A program made the translations under genes and the position numbers. Below are positions 8,032 through 17,501 of a stretch of DNA of 64,000 nt, one piece after another (position 1 is the stretch's first letter; each line of letters begins with the position of its first letter). Source of the DNA: Variovorax sp. PMC12 (lineage in GTDB: Bacteria; Pseudomonadota; Gammaproteobacteria; Burkholderiales; Burkholderiaceae_C); the NCBI RefSeq assembly GCF_003019815.1, contig NZ_CP027773.1, forward strand, positions 3,173,001-3,237,000, written 5' to 3'. The notes under the pieces were generated by a model. The model ran no database searches and was not told the DNA's origin. It worked only from the letters and a program-made list of their open reading frames with translations.

Positions 8032-8753
8032 ACAGAAGCGCCCCTGAAAAAGACGACGGCGAAGGCATCCGCCTGGCCAAGCGCGTGGCGGCCATGGCCG
8101 GCGTGTCGCGCCGCGAGGCCGAGCTGCTGATAGAAAACGGCGCCGTGCGCGTGGACGGCGTGCAGCAGATGCTGCCGCAGTCGCGCGTGCTGCCGCGCCA
8201 GCAGGTCGAGATCGAGGCCGGCGCCAGGCCGCAGCCCATCCTTCCGGTCACGCTGCTGCTCTACAAGCCCGCCGGCATGCCGACCGACAAGGCGCACAGC
8301 CTGCTGGTGGCCGCGAACCACCACGAGCCCGAGCGCGCCGGGCAGCGCTTTCTGCCGGCCCATGCAAAGGGGCAGCAATGCATGACGCCGCTGGAGACCG
8401 GCGCCAGCGGGCTGGTCGCGTACACGCAGGAGTTCCGCATCGAACGCAAGCTGCACGAAGACGCCGGCATCCTCGAGCACGAGGTGATGGTCGACGTGGC
8501 CGGCCCGGTGGCCCCCGAGGTGCTGGCGCGGCTGGAGCGCTCGCCCGCGCGGGTGAGCATCGGCCGCCAGAGCGACGAACAGACCGGCCTGCGCTTCGCG
8601 CTCAAGGGCGCGCAGCCGGGGCAGATCGCCCACATCTGCGACAACGTGGGCCTGCGGATTCTGGCGATGCGGCGCATACGCATCGGCCGCGTGCCGCTGG
8701 CGGGGCTGCAGCCCGGCCAGTGGCGCTACCTGGCACCCCAGGAACGCTTCTGA
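8028..8753 (+). CDS. S4-domain protein, RsuA/RluF-like pseudouridine synthase with altered catalytic motif
   Basis: A 241-residue protein. Residues about 13-62 form an S4 RNA-binding domain (AKRVAAMAGVSRREAELLIENG, then AVRVDGVQ). The rest resembles the RsuA/RluE/RluF synthase fold, including LLLYKPAGMPTD near residue 77. The usual active-site motif RLD-x-x-TSGLLL appears as PLETGASGLV, with Glu123 where the catalytic Asp should be. It may therefore be an inactive RNA-binding paralogue, or use a shifted acidic residue. The start ATG at 8028 overlaps the stop of the Nudix-MBL gene (ATGA), so the two are co-translated; the functional link is unknown. Confidence 0.78.
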   Translation: MNRSAPEKDDGEGIRLAKRVAAMAGVSRREAELLIENGAVRVDGVQQMLPQSRVLPRQQVEIEAGARPQPILPVTLLLYKPAGMPTDKAHSLLVAANHHEPERAGQRFLPAHAKGQQCMTPLETGASGLVAYTQEFRIERKLHEDAGILEHEVMVDVAGPVAPEVLARLERSPARVSIGRQSDEQTGLRFALKGAQPGQIAHICDNVGLRILAMRRIRIGRVPLAGLQPGQWRYLAPQERF

Positions 8754-8887
8754 ACGACGACAAGAACCACAACCACGAGACAAAGACGATCGAACGGAAG
8801 AGGACGACCCCCGACGATGCACCGCATGTTCGCGGCCTGCAATTTTCAGCCTGCGGCCTTGAAGCGCCGCCGACAGGAGACTCAGCC

Positions 8888-9433
8888 ATGAAGTTCGGAT
8901 CACCGAGCGCCGCCCTTGCCCTCACCGTGCCGCTGGCACTGGTGACGGGCTGCAGTTACTTCTCACCCGCCCCGCCGCCCGCGCCGGCGGCCCCGCCACC
9001 GCCGCCCGTGATCTCGAAGGACGGCCTCGCACCGATCACCGGCGAACAGGTCGAGCGCATCCGCGAGGCCATCGGCGGCAAGGCGCCGAGCCCCGCCGTC
9101 AGCAAGGTGGTGCGCAGCGCGTCGCCGACCATCGAGTCCTTCGTGCGGACCGAGGGTTGCATCACCGCGCACAACGGCGCGGTGCTCAACCCCTTTGCCG
9201 CGCCGGGCCGCCTGTTCGACGGCAACGGCTTCCAGGGCGGCCCGATGACGGAGATGCAGTTCCACGACAAGACCTCCTGCGTGACGGTCAAGCGCATCCA
9301 GAACTGGAAGATGGTCTCGCCGAAGCTGCTGCGCTTCGAGGTGGTCTACGTGGGCGACGACGGCGAGGAACACGCCGTGAAGCGGCACGAGCTGATGCGC
9401 CAGCCCAAGGGCGGCTGGCTCTTCACGCGCTGA
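8888..9433 (+). CDS. putative lipoprotein, unknown function
   Basis: A 181-residue protein with a lipoprotein signal: hydrophobic residues 9-19 followed by the lipobox LVTGC, giving lipid attachment at Cys22. A proline/alanine-rich linker follows (SPAPPPAPAAPPPPP, about residues 26-40), then a compact domain with two further cysteines (EGCITAHNG and KTSCVTVKR). No domain was recognised. The ATG at 8888 has a good CAGGAGA ribosome site. The 134-nt gap before it holds nothing recognisable. Its 3' end overlaps the end of the convergent MFS gene by 11 bp. Confidence 0.75.
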   Translation: MKFGSPSAALALTVPLALVTGCSYFSPAPPPAPAAPPPPPVISKDGLAPITGEQVERIREAIGGKAPSPAVSKVVRSASPTIESFVRTEGCITAHNGAVLNPFAAPGRLFDGNGFQGGPMTEMQFHDKTSCVTVKRIQNWKMVSPKLLRFEVVYVGDDGEEHAVKRHELMRQPKGGWLFTR

Positions 9434-10667
9434 GCGTCTCGGCGGCGGCGGCATCGGCGCGCCGCTGCGCGCGCAGCGCCACCGCAAACGACAGCTGCGC
9501 CACGATGCCAGCCCCCGCCAGCACGATGGCCGATGCCAGCGCGGGGTTGCGGTGGCCCATGCCCGCGAGCGCGGTGCACAGCGCGCCCACGGCCATCTGC
9601 GTGAAGCCGTAGAGGCCCGAGGCCGAGCCGATCACCTGCGGGTTCACGCTGATCGCCTGCGTGAGCGCGGCCGGCGACGCCATGCCGACGCCCACCGTGA
9701 ACATGAACATGGAAGCGACGATGAGCGGCACCGACAGATGGCCGCTCAACGCCGCGCCGAGCAGCACGAAGGCCGCGGCCACGCTCAGCGCGTTGGAGCG
9801 GATCATGAGCCGGTCGACCCGCACGCGCGAGATCAGGCGGCTGGTGAGAAAGCTGCCGAGCCACACGCCCGACACCAGGATGGCGAGGTAGATGCCCGCC
9901 TCGTGCGCGGGCCGGTGCAACTGGTCCACGAAGATGAAGGGCGCCGAGGCGATGAAGGCGTACATCGACGTGGTGGCGCAGCCGCCGCCCACCGAAAAGC
10001 CCAGGAACGCGGGCGAGCGCAGCAGCTTGCCGTAGTTGCGCGCGAGGTCTCGCGCGCTCACCGCAGACCCGGGCGCACCGGGCGCACCCGTCTCGGGCAG
10101 CATGCGCCAGGTGAAGAGAAAGCCCACCACGCCCAGGCCGAAGAGCGCATGGAAGATCGATCGCCAGCCCAGCGCGGTGGCCAGCGCGCCGCCGATCAGC
10201 GGTGCCAGGCTGGGGCCGATGGTGACCATGAGGTTCATCAGCGCAAGGCGGCGCGTGGCCTCCTGCGGCCCGGCGGTGTCGCGCACGATGCTGCGGCCCA
10301 GCACCAGGCCGGCGCAGCCGCCCATGGCCTGGAACAGCCGCGCGGCGATGAGCGAATGCACCTCCGGCGCGAGCGCGGCGGCCAGGCCCGAGACACAGTA
10401 GATGCCGAGCCCCCACAGCAGCACCGGCCGCCTGCCGAAGCGGTCGGCCAGCGGGCCGTACACCAGCTGCCCCACCGCGAGGCCGAAGATGTAGAGGCTC
10501 ACCGTCATCTGCATGGCGCCGACGCTGGCACCCAGGCTCGCCGCGGCGATCGGAAGCGCGGGCACGAAGATGTGCATGGCCAGCGTGCCGCTGAAGGTCA
10601 CCAGCGCGAGCAGCCACAGCGGCGCGTGCGCCCGGTGCTGCGGCTCGGGTGACGCGGCGGCGGTCAT
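9423..10667 (-). CDS. Bcr/CflA family multidrug efflux MFS transporter
   Basis: A 414-residue protein with twelve predicted helices. Motif A of the drug:H+ antiporter family is visible between helices 2 and 3 as GPLADRFGRRPVLLWG, and the first helix carries MHIFVPALPIAAASLG, the D/P-in-TM1 pattern of the Bcr/CflA (DHA1) group. It is the last gene of the minus-strand efflux operon; its ATG overlaps the NodT stop by 4 bp. The combination with an outer-membrane factor and HlyD adaptor suggests export of the same toxic aromatic or drug-like compounds. Regulation is presumably by the MarR protein at the head of the operon. Confidence 0.9.
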   Translation of the reverse strand: MTAAASPEPQHRAHAPLWLLALVTFSGTLAMHIFVPALPIAAASLGASVGAMQMTVSLYIFGLAVGQLVYGPLADRFGRRPVLLWGLGIYCVSGLAAALAPEVHSLIAARLFQAMGGCAGLVLGRSIVRDTAGPQEATRRLALMNLMVTIGPSLAPLIGGALATALGWRSIFHALFGLGVVGFLFTWRMLPETGAPGAPGSAVSARDLARNYGKLLRSPAFLGFSVGGGCATTSMYAFIASAPFIFVDQLHRPAHEAGIYLAILVSGVWLGSFLTSRLISRVRVDRLMIRSNALSVAAAFVLLGAALSGHLSVPLIVASMFMFTVGVGMASPAALTQAISVNPQVIGSASGLYGFTQMAVGALCTALAGMGHRNPALASAIVLAGAGIVAQLSFAVALRAQRRADAAAAETLSA

Positions 10668-12112
10668 TGCTTCGCGGTCGCGGTGTCGGGCTCCCAGCCG
10701 CCGCCCAGCGCCATGAACAGCACCACCTGGTCGTCGGAAAGCTGCGCCTCGCTGGCCGCGAGCGCGGCTTCGCTGGCGGCCAGCGAGCGCTCGGCGTCGA
10801 GCGAATCGAGGTAGCCGGTGCGGCCGTTCTGGTAGAGCTGGCGCGCCTGCGCGGCGACCTTGGCGCTTTCGTCGCGCGAGGCCTGCAGCGCGGTGCGGCG
10901 GTCGAGTTCGCGGGCGTAGGTGGCCAGCGCGGTCTCGGTCTCGCGCAGCGCGGTGAGCACGGTGCCGTCGAACCTGGCGAGCGCGGCGCGCGTGCCGGCC
11001 TCGGCCTGCGCGATGTGCGACTGAACGACGCCGGTGTTGGGCACCGTCCACGAGATCAGCGGACCCAGGCTCCAGGCGAAGGTGTCCTTGCGGCCGAAGC
11101 CGTCGGCGTGGCCGACGGAGGAGCCCGAGAGCCCCAGCGTGATCTTCGGATAGAGGTCGGCCGTGGCCACGCCGATGCGCGCGGTCGATGCGGCGAGGCT
11201 GCGCTCGGCCTGGCGGATGTCGGGGCGGCGGCGCAGCAGCGCGGCGCCGTCGCCCACCGGCAGCACGCCGGCCACGCGCGGCGGCACGGTGCAGTCGGCC
11301 ACCTCGCGCGGAAAGTCCTGCGGCAGCGCGCCGGTGAGCGTGGCAAGGCGGTAGAGCGCGCCCTGGCGCTCGGCCTTCAGCGGCGGCAGCGCGGCATTGA
11401 GCTGCTGCAGCTGCGAACGCGCGCGGCCCGCGTCGATGGCGCCGGCGCGGCCGGCGCGCTGCAGGCGATCGGTGACGTTCACCGCGTCCTGCTGCAGCGA
11501 CACCGACTTCTGCGCGATCTGCAGGCGCAGGCCGGTCGAGCAGGCTTCGGCATAGGCGCGCGCGGTGCCGGCGGCGACGTTCACGCGCACCAGGTCGAGC
11601 GCGGCTTCGGCCGCCTGCGTGCCGGCCTGCGAGGCCTCGATGGCGCGGCGGATCTGGCCGAACAGGTCGACCTGGTACGACAGCGAAGCGCCCGCGCTGT
11701 AGTTGAAGGTGTTCGGCGGCTCATAGCCCTTCTGCAGCAGCGACAGGCCCGACACGTGGCCGTAGGAAGGCCCGCCGTTCACGCCGATGCTGGGGTACCT
11801 GGCGCCGGCCACTTCGTCTTCGATGGCGCGTTCGCGCTCGAGGTTGGCCACGGCCTGGCGCAGGTCGGTGTTGTGCGCGAGCGCCTGCTCTACGAGCTTG
11901 TCGAGCAGCGGGTCGTGGTACAGGCGCCACCAGTGCGGCGGCAGCGGCGCGGCGTCGGCCGGTGCCTCGGCGAAGGGCTTGCCGGCGGCGCTCTGGCTGG
12001 CCAGCGCCTCGGGCGGCTGGTGGTAGTCGGGGCCGACCGCCGCGCAGGCCGCGAGCCCGGCGGCGACGGCCAGCGATGCGAGGCGGAATGCGAAGCTGGT
12101 CATGTCGTTCAT
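10664..12112 (-). CDS. NodT family outer-membrane efflux lipoprotein (TolC-like)
   Basis: A 482-residue outer-membrane factor. The lipobox LAAC puts the acylated cysteine at residue 23, followed by AAVGPDYHQPP, the standard NodT/OprM opening. Two repeated helical blocks follow, each with Ala/Gln-rich coiled-coil helices (for example ATARAYAEACSTGLRLQIAQ and ETALATYARELDRR). It forms the trimeric exit duct that works with the adjacent HlyD-type adaptor. ATG 12112 overlaps the adaptor stop (ATGA); an in-frame ATG three codons later (12103) has a better spaced AAGGG and is an alternative start. Confidence 0.9.
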   Translation of the reverse strand: MNDMTSFAFRLASLAVAAGLAACAAVGPDYHQPPEALASQSAAGKPFAEAPADAAPLPPHWWRLYHDPLLDKLVEQALAHNTDLRQAVANLERERAIEDEVAGARYPSIGVNGGPSYGHVSGLSLLQKGYEPPNTFNYSAGASLSYQVDLFGQIRRAIEASQAGTQAAEAALDLVRVNVAAGTARAYAEACSTGLRLQIAQKSVSLQQDAVNVTDRLQRAGRAGAIDAGRARSQLQQLNAALPPLKAERQGALYRLATLTGALPQDFPREVADCTVPPRVAGVLPVGDGAALLRRRPDIRQAERSLAASTARIGVATADLYPKITLGLSGSSVGHADGFGRKDTFAWSLGPLISWTVPNTGVVQSHIAQAEAGTRAALARFDGTVLTALRETETALATYARELDRRTALQASRDESAKVAAQARQLYQNGRTGYLDSLDAERSLAASEAALAASEAQLSDDQVVLFMALGGGWEPDTATAKQ

Positions 12113-13050
12113 CCCTTGTGCTGCGGCGCGGTGGCCGATGCGGCTGCGTTGTGCGCCGGCTTGTTCTCCAGCACCTGCACCGTGACGGTCTGGCCCGCGA
12201 CGAGGCGCGCGCCCTGCGGCAGCGGATCGAGCTTGATGCGCACCGGAATGCGCTGCGCGAGCCGCACCCAGTTGAAGGTCGGGTTCACGCTGGGCAGCAG
12301 GTTGGCGCTGGTGGAGCGGTCGTGGTCGGCAATGCCGGCGGCCACGCTGTCGACCGCGCCTTCGAGCACCGCGCCGCCGCCCATGGGCGTGACGCGCACG
12401 CGGTCGCCGAGGTGGATGCGCGGCAGCTTCGTTTCCTCGAAATAGCCTTCGACGTAGAACGACTGCGCATCGACCAGCGCGAGCACCGGGCGGCCCGCCG
12501 CGGCGTAGCTGCCCTGGCGCAGGTCGAGGTTGGTGACGAGGCCGCCGGTGGGCGCGCGCACTTCGGCGCGCTGCAGGTTGAGCTTGGCCGAATCGAGCGC
12601 CACCTCGGCCTGCGCGACGGCGGCCTGCATCTGCTCGACACGAGAGCGGGTCTGCTCGCGCGACTCCTTCGAGATGAGGTCGTCGAGGCCGACGTTGCGC
12701 GCGTTCTCGCGCTGCACCTGCGCGCTCATGGCGCGCTGCGCGGCAAGCGCGGCCTGCGCCTGGCGCACGGCGAGGTCGTAGCGCGCGCGGTCCACCTCGA
12801 ACAGCAGCGTGCCGGCGGCCACCGGTTGGTTGTCGCGGATCGGCACCGAGGTGACTAGGCCCGACACGTCGGGCGCGATCTGCACGACGTTGGCACGCAC
12901 GCGGCCGTCGCGCGTCCACGGCGCAAGCTCGTAGTGGTCCCACAGTCGCAGGCCGGCCCAGACGGCGGCGGCCACCACCAGCACGGTGAAGAGAACGCGC
13001 CCCAGACGCGGGGCCCAGGGGTTGTCGGAGGAAGAACGTACGGCTTTCAT
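12109..13050 (-). CDS. HlyD family periplasmic adaptor (AaeA/EmrA-like)
   Basis: A 313-residue membrane-fusion protein. A single N-terminal anchor helix (about residues 15-33) is followed by a biotinyl-lipoyl-like strand pair (VQIAPDVSGLVTSVPIRDNQPVAAGTLL), a coiled-coil hairpin (about 95-170) and a beta-barrel region (YVEGYFEETKLPRIHLGDRV). This is the compact layout of AaeA, the partner of AaeB/FUSC exporters. It lies between the DUF1656 gene (14-nt gap) and NodT (4-bp overlap), so the operon supplies inner-membrane pump, adaptor and outer-membrane exit together. Confidence 0.9.
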   Translation of the reverse strand: MKAVRSSSDNPWAPRLGRVLFTVLVVAAAVWAGLRLWDHYELAPWTRDGRVRANVVQIAPDVSGLVTSVPIRDNQPVAAGTLLFEVDRARYDLAVRQAQAALAAQRAMSAQVQRENARNVGLDDLISKESREQTRSRVEQMQAAVAQAEVALDSAKLNLQRAEVRAPTGGLVTNLDLRQGSYAAAGRPVLALVDAQSFYVEGYFEETKLPRIHLGDRVRVTPMGGGAVLEGAVDSVAAGIADHDRSTSANLLPSVNPTFNWVRLAQRIPVRIKLDPLPQGARLVAGQTVTVQVLENKPAHNAAASATAPQHKG

Positions 13051-13064
13051 TGGAATCTCGTTTC

Positions 13065-13271
13065 TTATTGGAAGCAGGAGGAGACGCGGCTCAGCGCGTA
13101 GAGCAGCAGCAGGTACAGCGCCATGTCGAACAGCGCCGGGTGCCACACCCAGCGGTAGGCGCCGGTGGCGGCCAGCAGGCGGCGCACCGCCCACAGCGCC
13201 AGCAGCGCGCCGAGGGCCAGCACCATGATCCAGGGCAGGTACAGGCCGTAGAAACTTGCTTCGCCGATCAT
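13065..13271 (-). CDS. DUF1656 small membrane protein (AaeX-like)
   Basis: A 68-residue protein with two predicted membrane helices (about residues 8-30 and 45-63). Proteins of this family (AaeX in Escherichia coli) are encoded next to AaeA/AaeB exporters; their role is not known. The start overlaps the FUSC stop by 4 bp. It ends in RVSSCFQ. Confidence 0.85.
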   Translation of the reverse strand: MIGEASFYGLYLPWIMVLALGALLALWAVRRLLAATGAYRWVWHPALFDMALYLLLLYALSRVSSCFQ

Positions 13272-15409
13272 GCGGAAGCTCCTTGAATGGGTGCGCCGGC
13301 CAGCACGGGCGGCGCGTCGGGGAACAGGTTGCGGCGCAGGCCGACCAGCGCGGTGACGGCGGAGCGCGAAGCGGCGGGCGCACCGGATGCCGGCGCGTCG
13401 GGCACGGCGTCGAGCACCGCGTTGAGCGCCTCGTCGATCTGCGGCAGCAACTCGGCCGGACGCGGGTTCATGCGGCCTTCGCCGCGCTGGCGGAAGAAGC
13501 GCGCGATGCCGCCCAGCAGCGCGGCCGAGGTGCTCATCGGCAGTTGCGCGCGCACGCGCTGCAGCACCGCGATGTCGGCGCCCATGCGCAGGTCGCGCAG
13601 CGCGTCGTTCGCGGCCACGCCTTCGACGGTGCCGCCGGCCTGCGCGATGCGCGGCGCCAGCAGGCCGATGCGGTCGAGCATGCGCACGGCATAGGCGTCG
13701 CTCTGCGCGTACTGCGGCTGCGAAGACGCGGCCATGTCGCCCAGTTCTCGCCAGGTGGCGCGCTGGATGCGCCGCGCGCTCCAGTCGGCGCCCACGGAGC
13801 GAACCAGCCGCGTGACGCGCGCCGCGACCACCACGCCGACGATCTGGCCGATCATGCTGTTGATGAAGCTCACGAGGTCGGAGCTGGCGGTGTCGTGCAG
13901 CGCGAGCGTGCCGCACACGCCGAAGATCAGCGCCATCGCGGCCATGAAATGCGTGGGGCGCGGCAGGTACAGGCCCAGCAGCAGGAAGAGCGGCGCGCAG
14001 ATCAGCACCAGCATGCCGAAGTCCTGCACCAGCGGCATGAGCACCAGCACGTAGAGCGCCGAGATCGGAACGGACCACAGCGTCCACTTCAGGAAGCCGT
14101 GGATGGCCGGCACCGGGTCGTCCATGGTGGCGAAGAAGCAGCAGAAGACGGCGGCCATCATGGTCGCGGCCGAGCCCATGGGCCAGCCGGTGAGGATCCA
14201 GAACGCGCCGCACAGGCAGATGGCGATGACGGCGGCCAGCGCCGACAGCAGCGCCATGCCGTAGTCGCGGTGCAGCACGCGGCTGCCGAGCGCGGCGGTG
14301 CGGCGCAGCGGCGCGGCGCCCTTCAGGCCATCGTCGATGTCCTGGCGCAATTGCGCGCAGGCGGTCCAGCCGTCGACGAGTTCTTCGAGCCGCCCCGCGA
14401 GTCCGATGCGCAGCGCGCGGCACCATGAAGTCTGCTGCTGCGCGTTCGCGGGCGTGGCGCTCAGCGTGTCGAGGGCGCGGCGCAGGGCCTGCAGGCGCCC
14501 GGCGCGGGTTGCCGCATCGGCGGCGGGCTCGGCTTCTTCGCGCAGCCATTCGGCGGCCTGCGCGAGCACGGCGGTCACGTCGGGAGCGAGCCGGCCTTCG
14601 GCCTGCACCAGCGCCTGCAGCCGGTCTTCGACGGCGGACAGCGCGGGCGTGAGCGCGGCGACGCGGTCCTGCATCGCGCGGATGGCGCCGGCCGTCCAGC
14701 GCAGGTGCGTGGTGTCGAAGGGCACGTGGGTGGAAAGCAGGCGCAGCTGCGTGATGTCGCCGGCGAGGCGGCGGCGGTCGTCGTCCAGGCGCTTGGGGTC
14801 GCCGCCGTTACCGCCATTGCCGCCGCTGCGCGCGGCGGGCTGCAGCAGGTCGCCCAGCCACTTGCGCGCGTCGAGCAGCGTGCGGTCGAGCAGGCCCAGC
14901 ACGGTCGGCGCGAGCCCCGCCGGCAGCACCAGGCTGTGGACCAGCGTGGCGCAGAAGATGCCCAGGCCGATTTCCTCGACGCGCGCCACGGCGGTGTCGA
15001 ACAGCGCGAGCGGCGTCTGCACGGAAGGAAAGCCGATGAGCGCGGCCGTGTAGCCCGCGAGCATGAACACGTATGAGCGCGGCGTGCGGTCGAACAGCGA
15101 GATGCACAGGCACAGCCCGACCCACAGCGCGAGCACCAGCGTCAGCAGTTCGGGCGCGTTGGACAGCGCGGGCACCAGCAGCACCGTGGCGGTGCTGCCG
15201 ATGAGCGTGCCGCAGAAGCGGTACACCGCCTTGGAGCGCACCGCGCCGGCCAGCGGATGGGCGACGACATAGGTGGTCATGAGCGCCCAGAACGGGCGCG
15301 GCAGGCCGGCGCGGCTGGCGAGGTACATCGCCAGCATGGCGGCAACGAAGCTCTTGGCGGAAAAGAGAAGCTCCGCGCGGCTGAAGCGCGGCAGGCTGAA
15401 CGCGGACAT
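13268..15409 (-). CDS. FUSC/AaeB-type aromatic acid exporter
   Basis: A 713-residue inner-membrane protein, a little longer than E. coli AaeB. Two membrane blocks (about residues 15-165 and 375-515) are separated by a soluble helical region, the family arrangement. The first block shows SRAGLPRPFWALMTTYVVAHPLAG, typical of FUSC proteins, and the second repeats the pattern (GAFWILTGWPMGSAATMMAAVF). A long cytoplasmic C-terminal region follows. It probably exports hydroxylated aromatic carboxylates or similar weak acids through the neighbouring adaptor and NodT duct. It begins 3 nt after the MarR gene, so the two are co-transcribed. Confidence 0.9.
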   Translation of the reverse strand: MSAFSLPRFSRAELLFSAKSFVAAMLAMYLASRAGLPRPFWALMTTYVVAHPLAGAVRSKAVYRFCGTLIGSTATVLLVPALSNAPELLTLVLALWVGLCLCISLFDRTPRSYVFMLAGYTAALIGFPSVQTPLALFDTAVARVEEIGLGIFCATLVHSLVLPAGLAPTVLGLLDRTLLDARKWLGDLLQPAARSGGNGGNGGDPKRLDDDRRRLAGDITQLRLLSTHVPFDTTHLRWTAGAIRAMQDRVAALTPALSAVEDRLQALVQAEGRLAPDVTAVLAQAAEWLREEAEPAADAATRAGRLQALRRALDTLSATPANAQQQTSWCRALRIGLAGRLEELVDGWTACAQLRQDIDDGLKGAAPLRRTAALGSRVLHRDYGMALLSALAAVIAICLCGAFWILTGWPMGSAATMMAAVFCCFFATMDDPVPAIHGFLKWTLWSVPISALYVLVLMPLVQDFGMLVLICAPLFLLLGLYLPRPTHFMAAMALIFGVCGTLALHDTASSDLVSFINSMIGQIVGVVVAARVTRLVRSVGADWSARRIQRATWRELGDMAASSQPQYAQSDAYAVRMLDRIGLLAPRIAQAGGTVEGVAANDALRDLRMGADIAVLQRVRAQLPMSTSAALLGGIARFFRQRGEGRMNPRPAELLPQIDEALNAVLDAVPDAPASGAPAASRSAVTALVGLRRNLFPDAPPVLAGAPIQGASA

Positions 15410-15412
15410 CGA

Positions 15413-15949
15413 CTACCTGCGCCCTTCCTGAGACGGCTGCTGCTGCGGCGGCAGGCTCTGCACGGCGCGGACGCCCATGCGCTCTTCGAGCACCGAGAAC
15501 ACGCGCAGGCAGGCGGCGACGTCCTCGTCGGGTACGCCGTCGAACAGCGACACCCGCATCAGCGCCAGCGCCGCCTCGATGGGCTCGCAGACGGCCTTGC
15601 CGGCCTCGGTGAGATGCAGCGTCTTGGCGCGGCGGTCGGCCGGGTCTTCGCGGCGTTCGACGAGGCCGGCTTCCACCAGCTGGTCGACCGAGCGCACCAG
15701 CGACGGCCCTTCGATGCCCAGCGCCTCGGCCAGCACGCCCTGGCGCACTTCGCCGTTCATGCGCCCGAGCATCACGATCGGGTAGGCCAGCGTCTGCGAC
15801 ACGCCGACGTGCGCCACCGCCTTGTCGGCCGCGGCGCGGTAGCCGCGCTGCAGCACCGCGAGCGACGTGCCGAGGCGCATGAGCGATTGTTCGCGCGTCG
15901 GTTCAATCGCCTGTTCAGGCGCTGTTCGGGGGGTGGTCGGGTTGGTCAC
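15413..15949 (-). CDS. MarR family transcriptional regulator
   Basis: A 178-residue winged-helix repressor. The helix-turn-helix and wing span about residues 50-125 (GVLAEALGIEGPSLVRSVDQLVEAGLVERREDPADRRAKTL in short stretches), with the conserved DRR of the wing present. It is the first gene of the six-gene efflux operon. Two palindromic sites lie immediately upstream of its start, so negative autoregulation relieved by a phenolic or other ligand is the likely mode of control. The C-terminal tail is glutamine-rich. Confidence 0.92.
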   Translation of the reverse strand: MTNPTTPRTAPEQAIEPTREQSLMRLGTSLAVLQRGYRAAADKAVAHVGVSQTLAYPIVMLGRMNGEVRQGVLAEALGIEGPSLVRSVDQLVEAGLVERREDPADRRAKTLHLTEAGKAVCEPIEAALALMRVSLFDGVPDEDVAACLRVFSVLEERMGVRAVQSLPPQQQPSQEGRR

Positions 15950-15950
15950 G

Positions 15951-15978
15951 ATAGCCGGCTATTAATTAGCATGCTATC
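15951..15978. promoter_or_regulatory. tandem MarR-type operators
   Basis: The perfect palindrome ATAGCCGGCTAT (15951-15962) and the matching TTAGCATGCTAT (15967-15978) sit 16 bp apart, centre to centre, and start 2 bp upstream of the MarR start codon. They share the arms (A/T)TAGC and GCTAT. Two in-phase half-turn-spaced sites at an autoregulated promoter are typical for MarR dimers. The 100 nt beyond them toward rnpB holds no further feature that I can see. Confidence 0.65.
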
Positions 15979-16079
15979 GATTGTACGGGTAACTACCAAT
16001 CCCTGCTGGCGGCAAGGCTTACGCCCGCCTTGGCCGGGGCCGAGGGCGCGAGAACGCGGAAAAGGGGAAGGAAAGAAAA

Positions 16080-16412
16080 GTGTGAAGCTCGCCGATAAGC
16101 CGGATTCTGTGCACCGGAGGCCTCTTGCGAAACCTCCGGCGTGACCGCCATTACTCTGGGCCGTTTGTCGCCAAACGGCTCGATGCCACCTACCCGCCAG
16201 CTCAGCGGAACCACCTCAATACTGGCCTACTTGGTGTTGCTGCGCGCAGAGATTGCCCGTTTCACCCGAACTCAATCGGCTCGTCTCTGTTGCTCTGATC
16301 CTCACCTCACGGTGGAGAGTCGTTAACTCCTGCGCTGTCCTGTGCAGTCCGGACGTTCCTCCAGTGCGGCCTTTCGGCACTTGCACCAGCGGCGGTCTGG
16401 CGTGCTTCACGG
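16080..16412 (-). ncRNA. rnpB: RNase P RNA, bacterial class A
   Basis: Read on the minus strand, the RNA starts near GTGAAGCACGCCAGAC, which pairs through P1 with the 3' end GAGCTTCAC. The P4 strand GAGGAACGTCCGGACT and the universally conserved 3' block AGAATCCGGCTTATCGG are both present, together with GCAGGAGTTAACGA-like and GGTGGTTCCGCT core pieces. The length of about 333 nt fits a compact betaproteobacterial class A RNA. It is the catalytic subunit that trims tRNA 5' leaders. A GATAAT hexamer at 16418-16423 lies about 6 nt upstream of the proposed 5' end as a -10 box. It is transcribed divergently from cysK. The exact ends are estimated. Confidence 0.95.
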
Positions 16413-16505
16413 GGTGGATTATCGCCTGTGCCCGGGCGTGCCTTCGGGCTGGTCTCACAATGCGCGCTGTCCGTCCGACAAACGCATCGATCCAAGGAGA
16501 TTCCC

Positions 16506-17426
<921 letters not shown>

Positions 17427-17501
17427 CCCGCTATCCCTTTCATAGCGCCCCGGGCGCTTAAAATGCGCGGCCTGCTTGATAACCACAAGCCCCACGCCGC
17501 C

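Noticed and set aside
13256..14428. Plus-strand frame inside the FUSC gene
   Set aside because: The minus strand encodes a clear FUSC protein; the plus frame has no motif.
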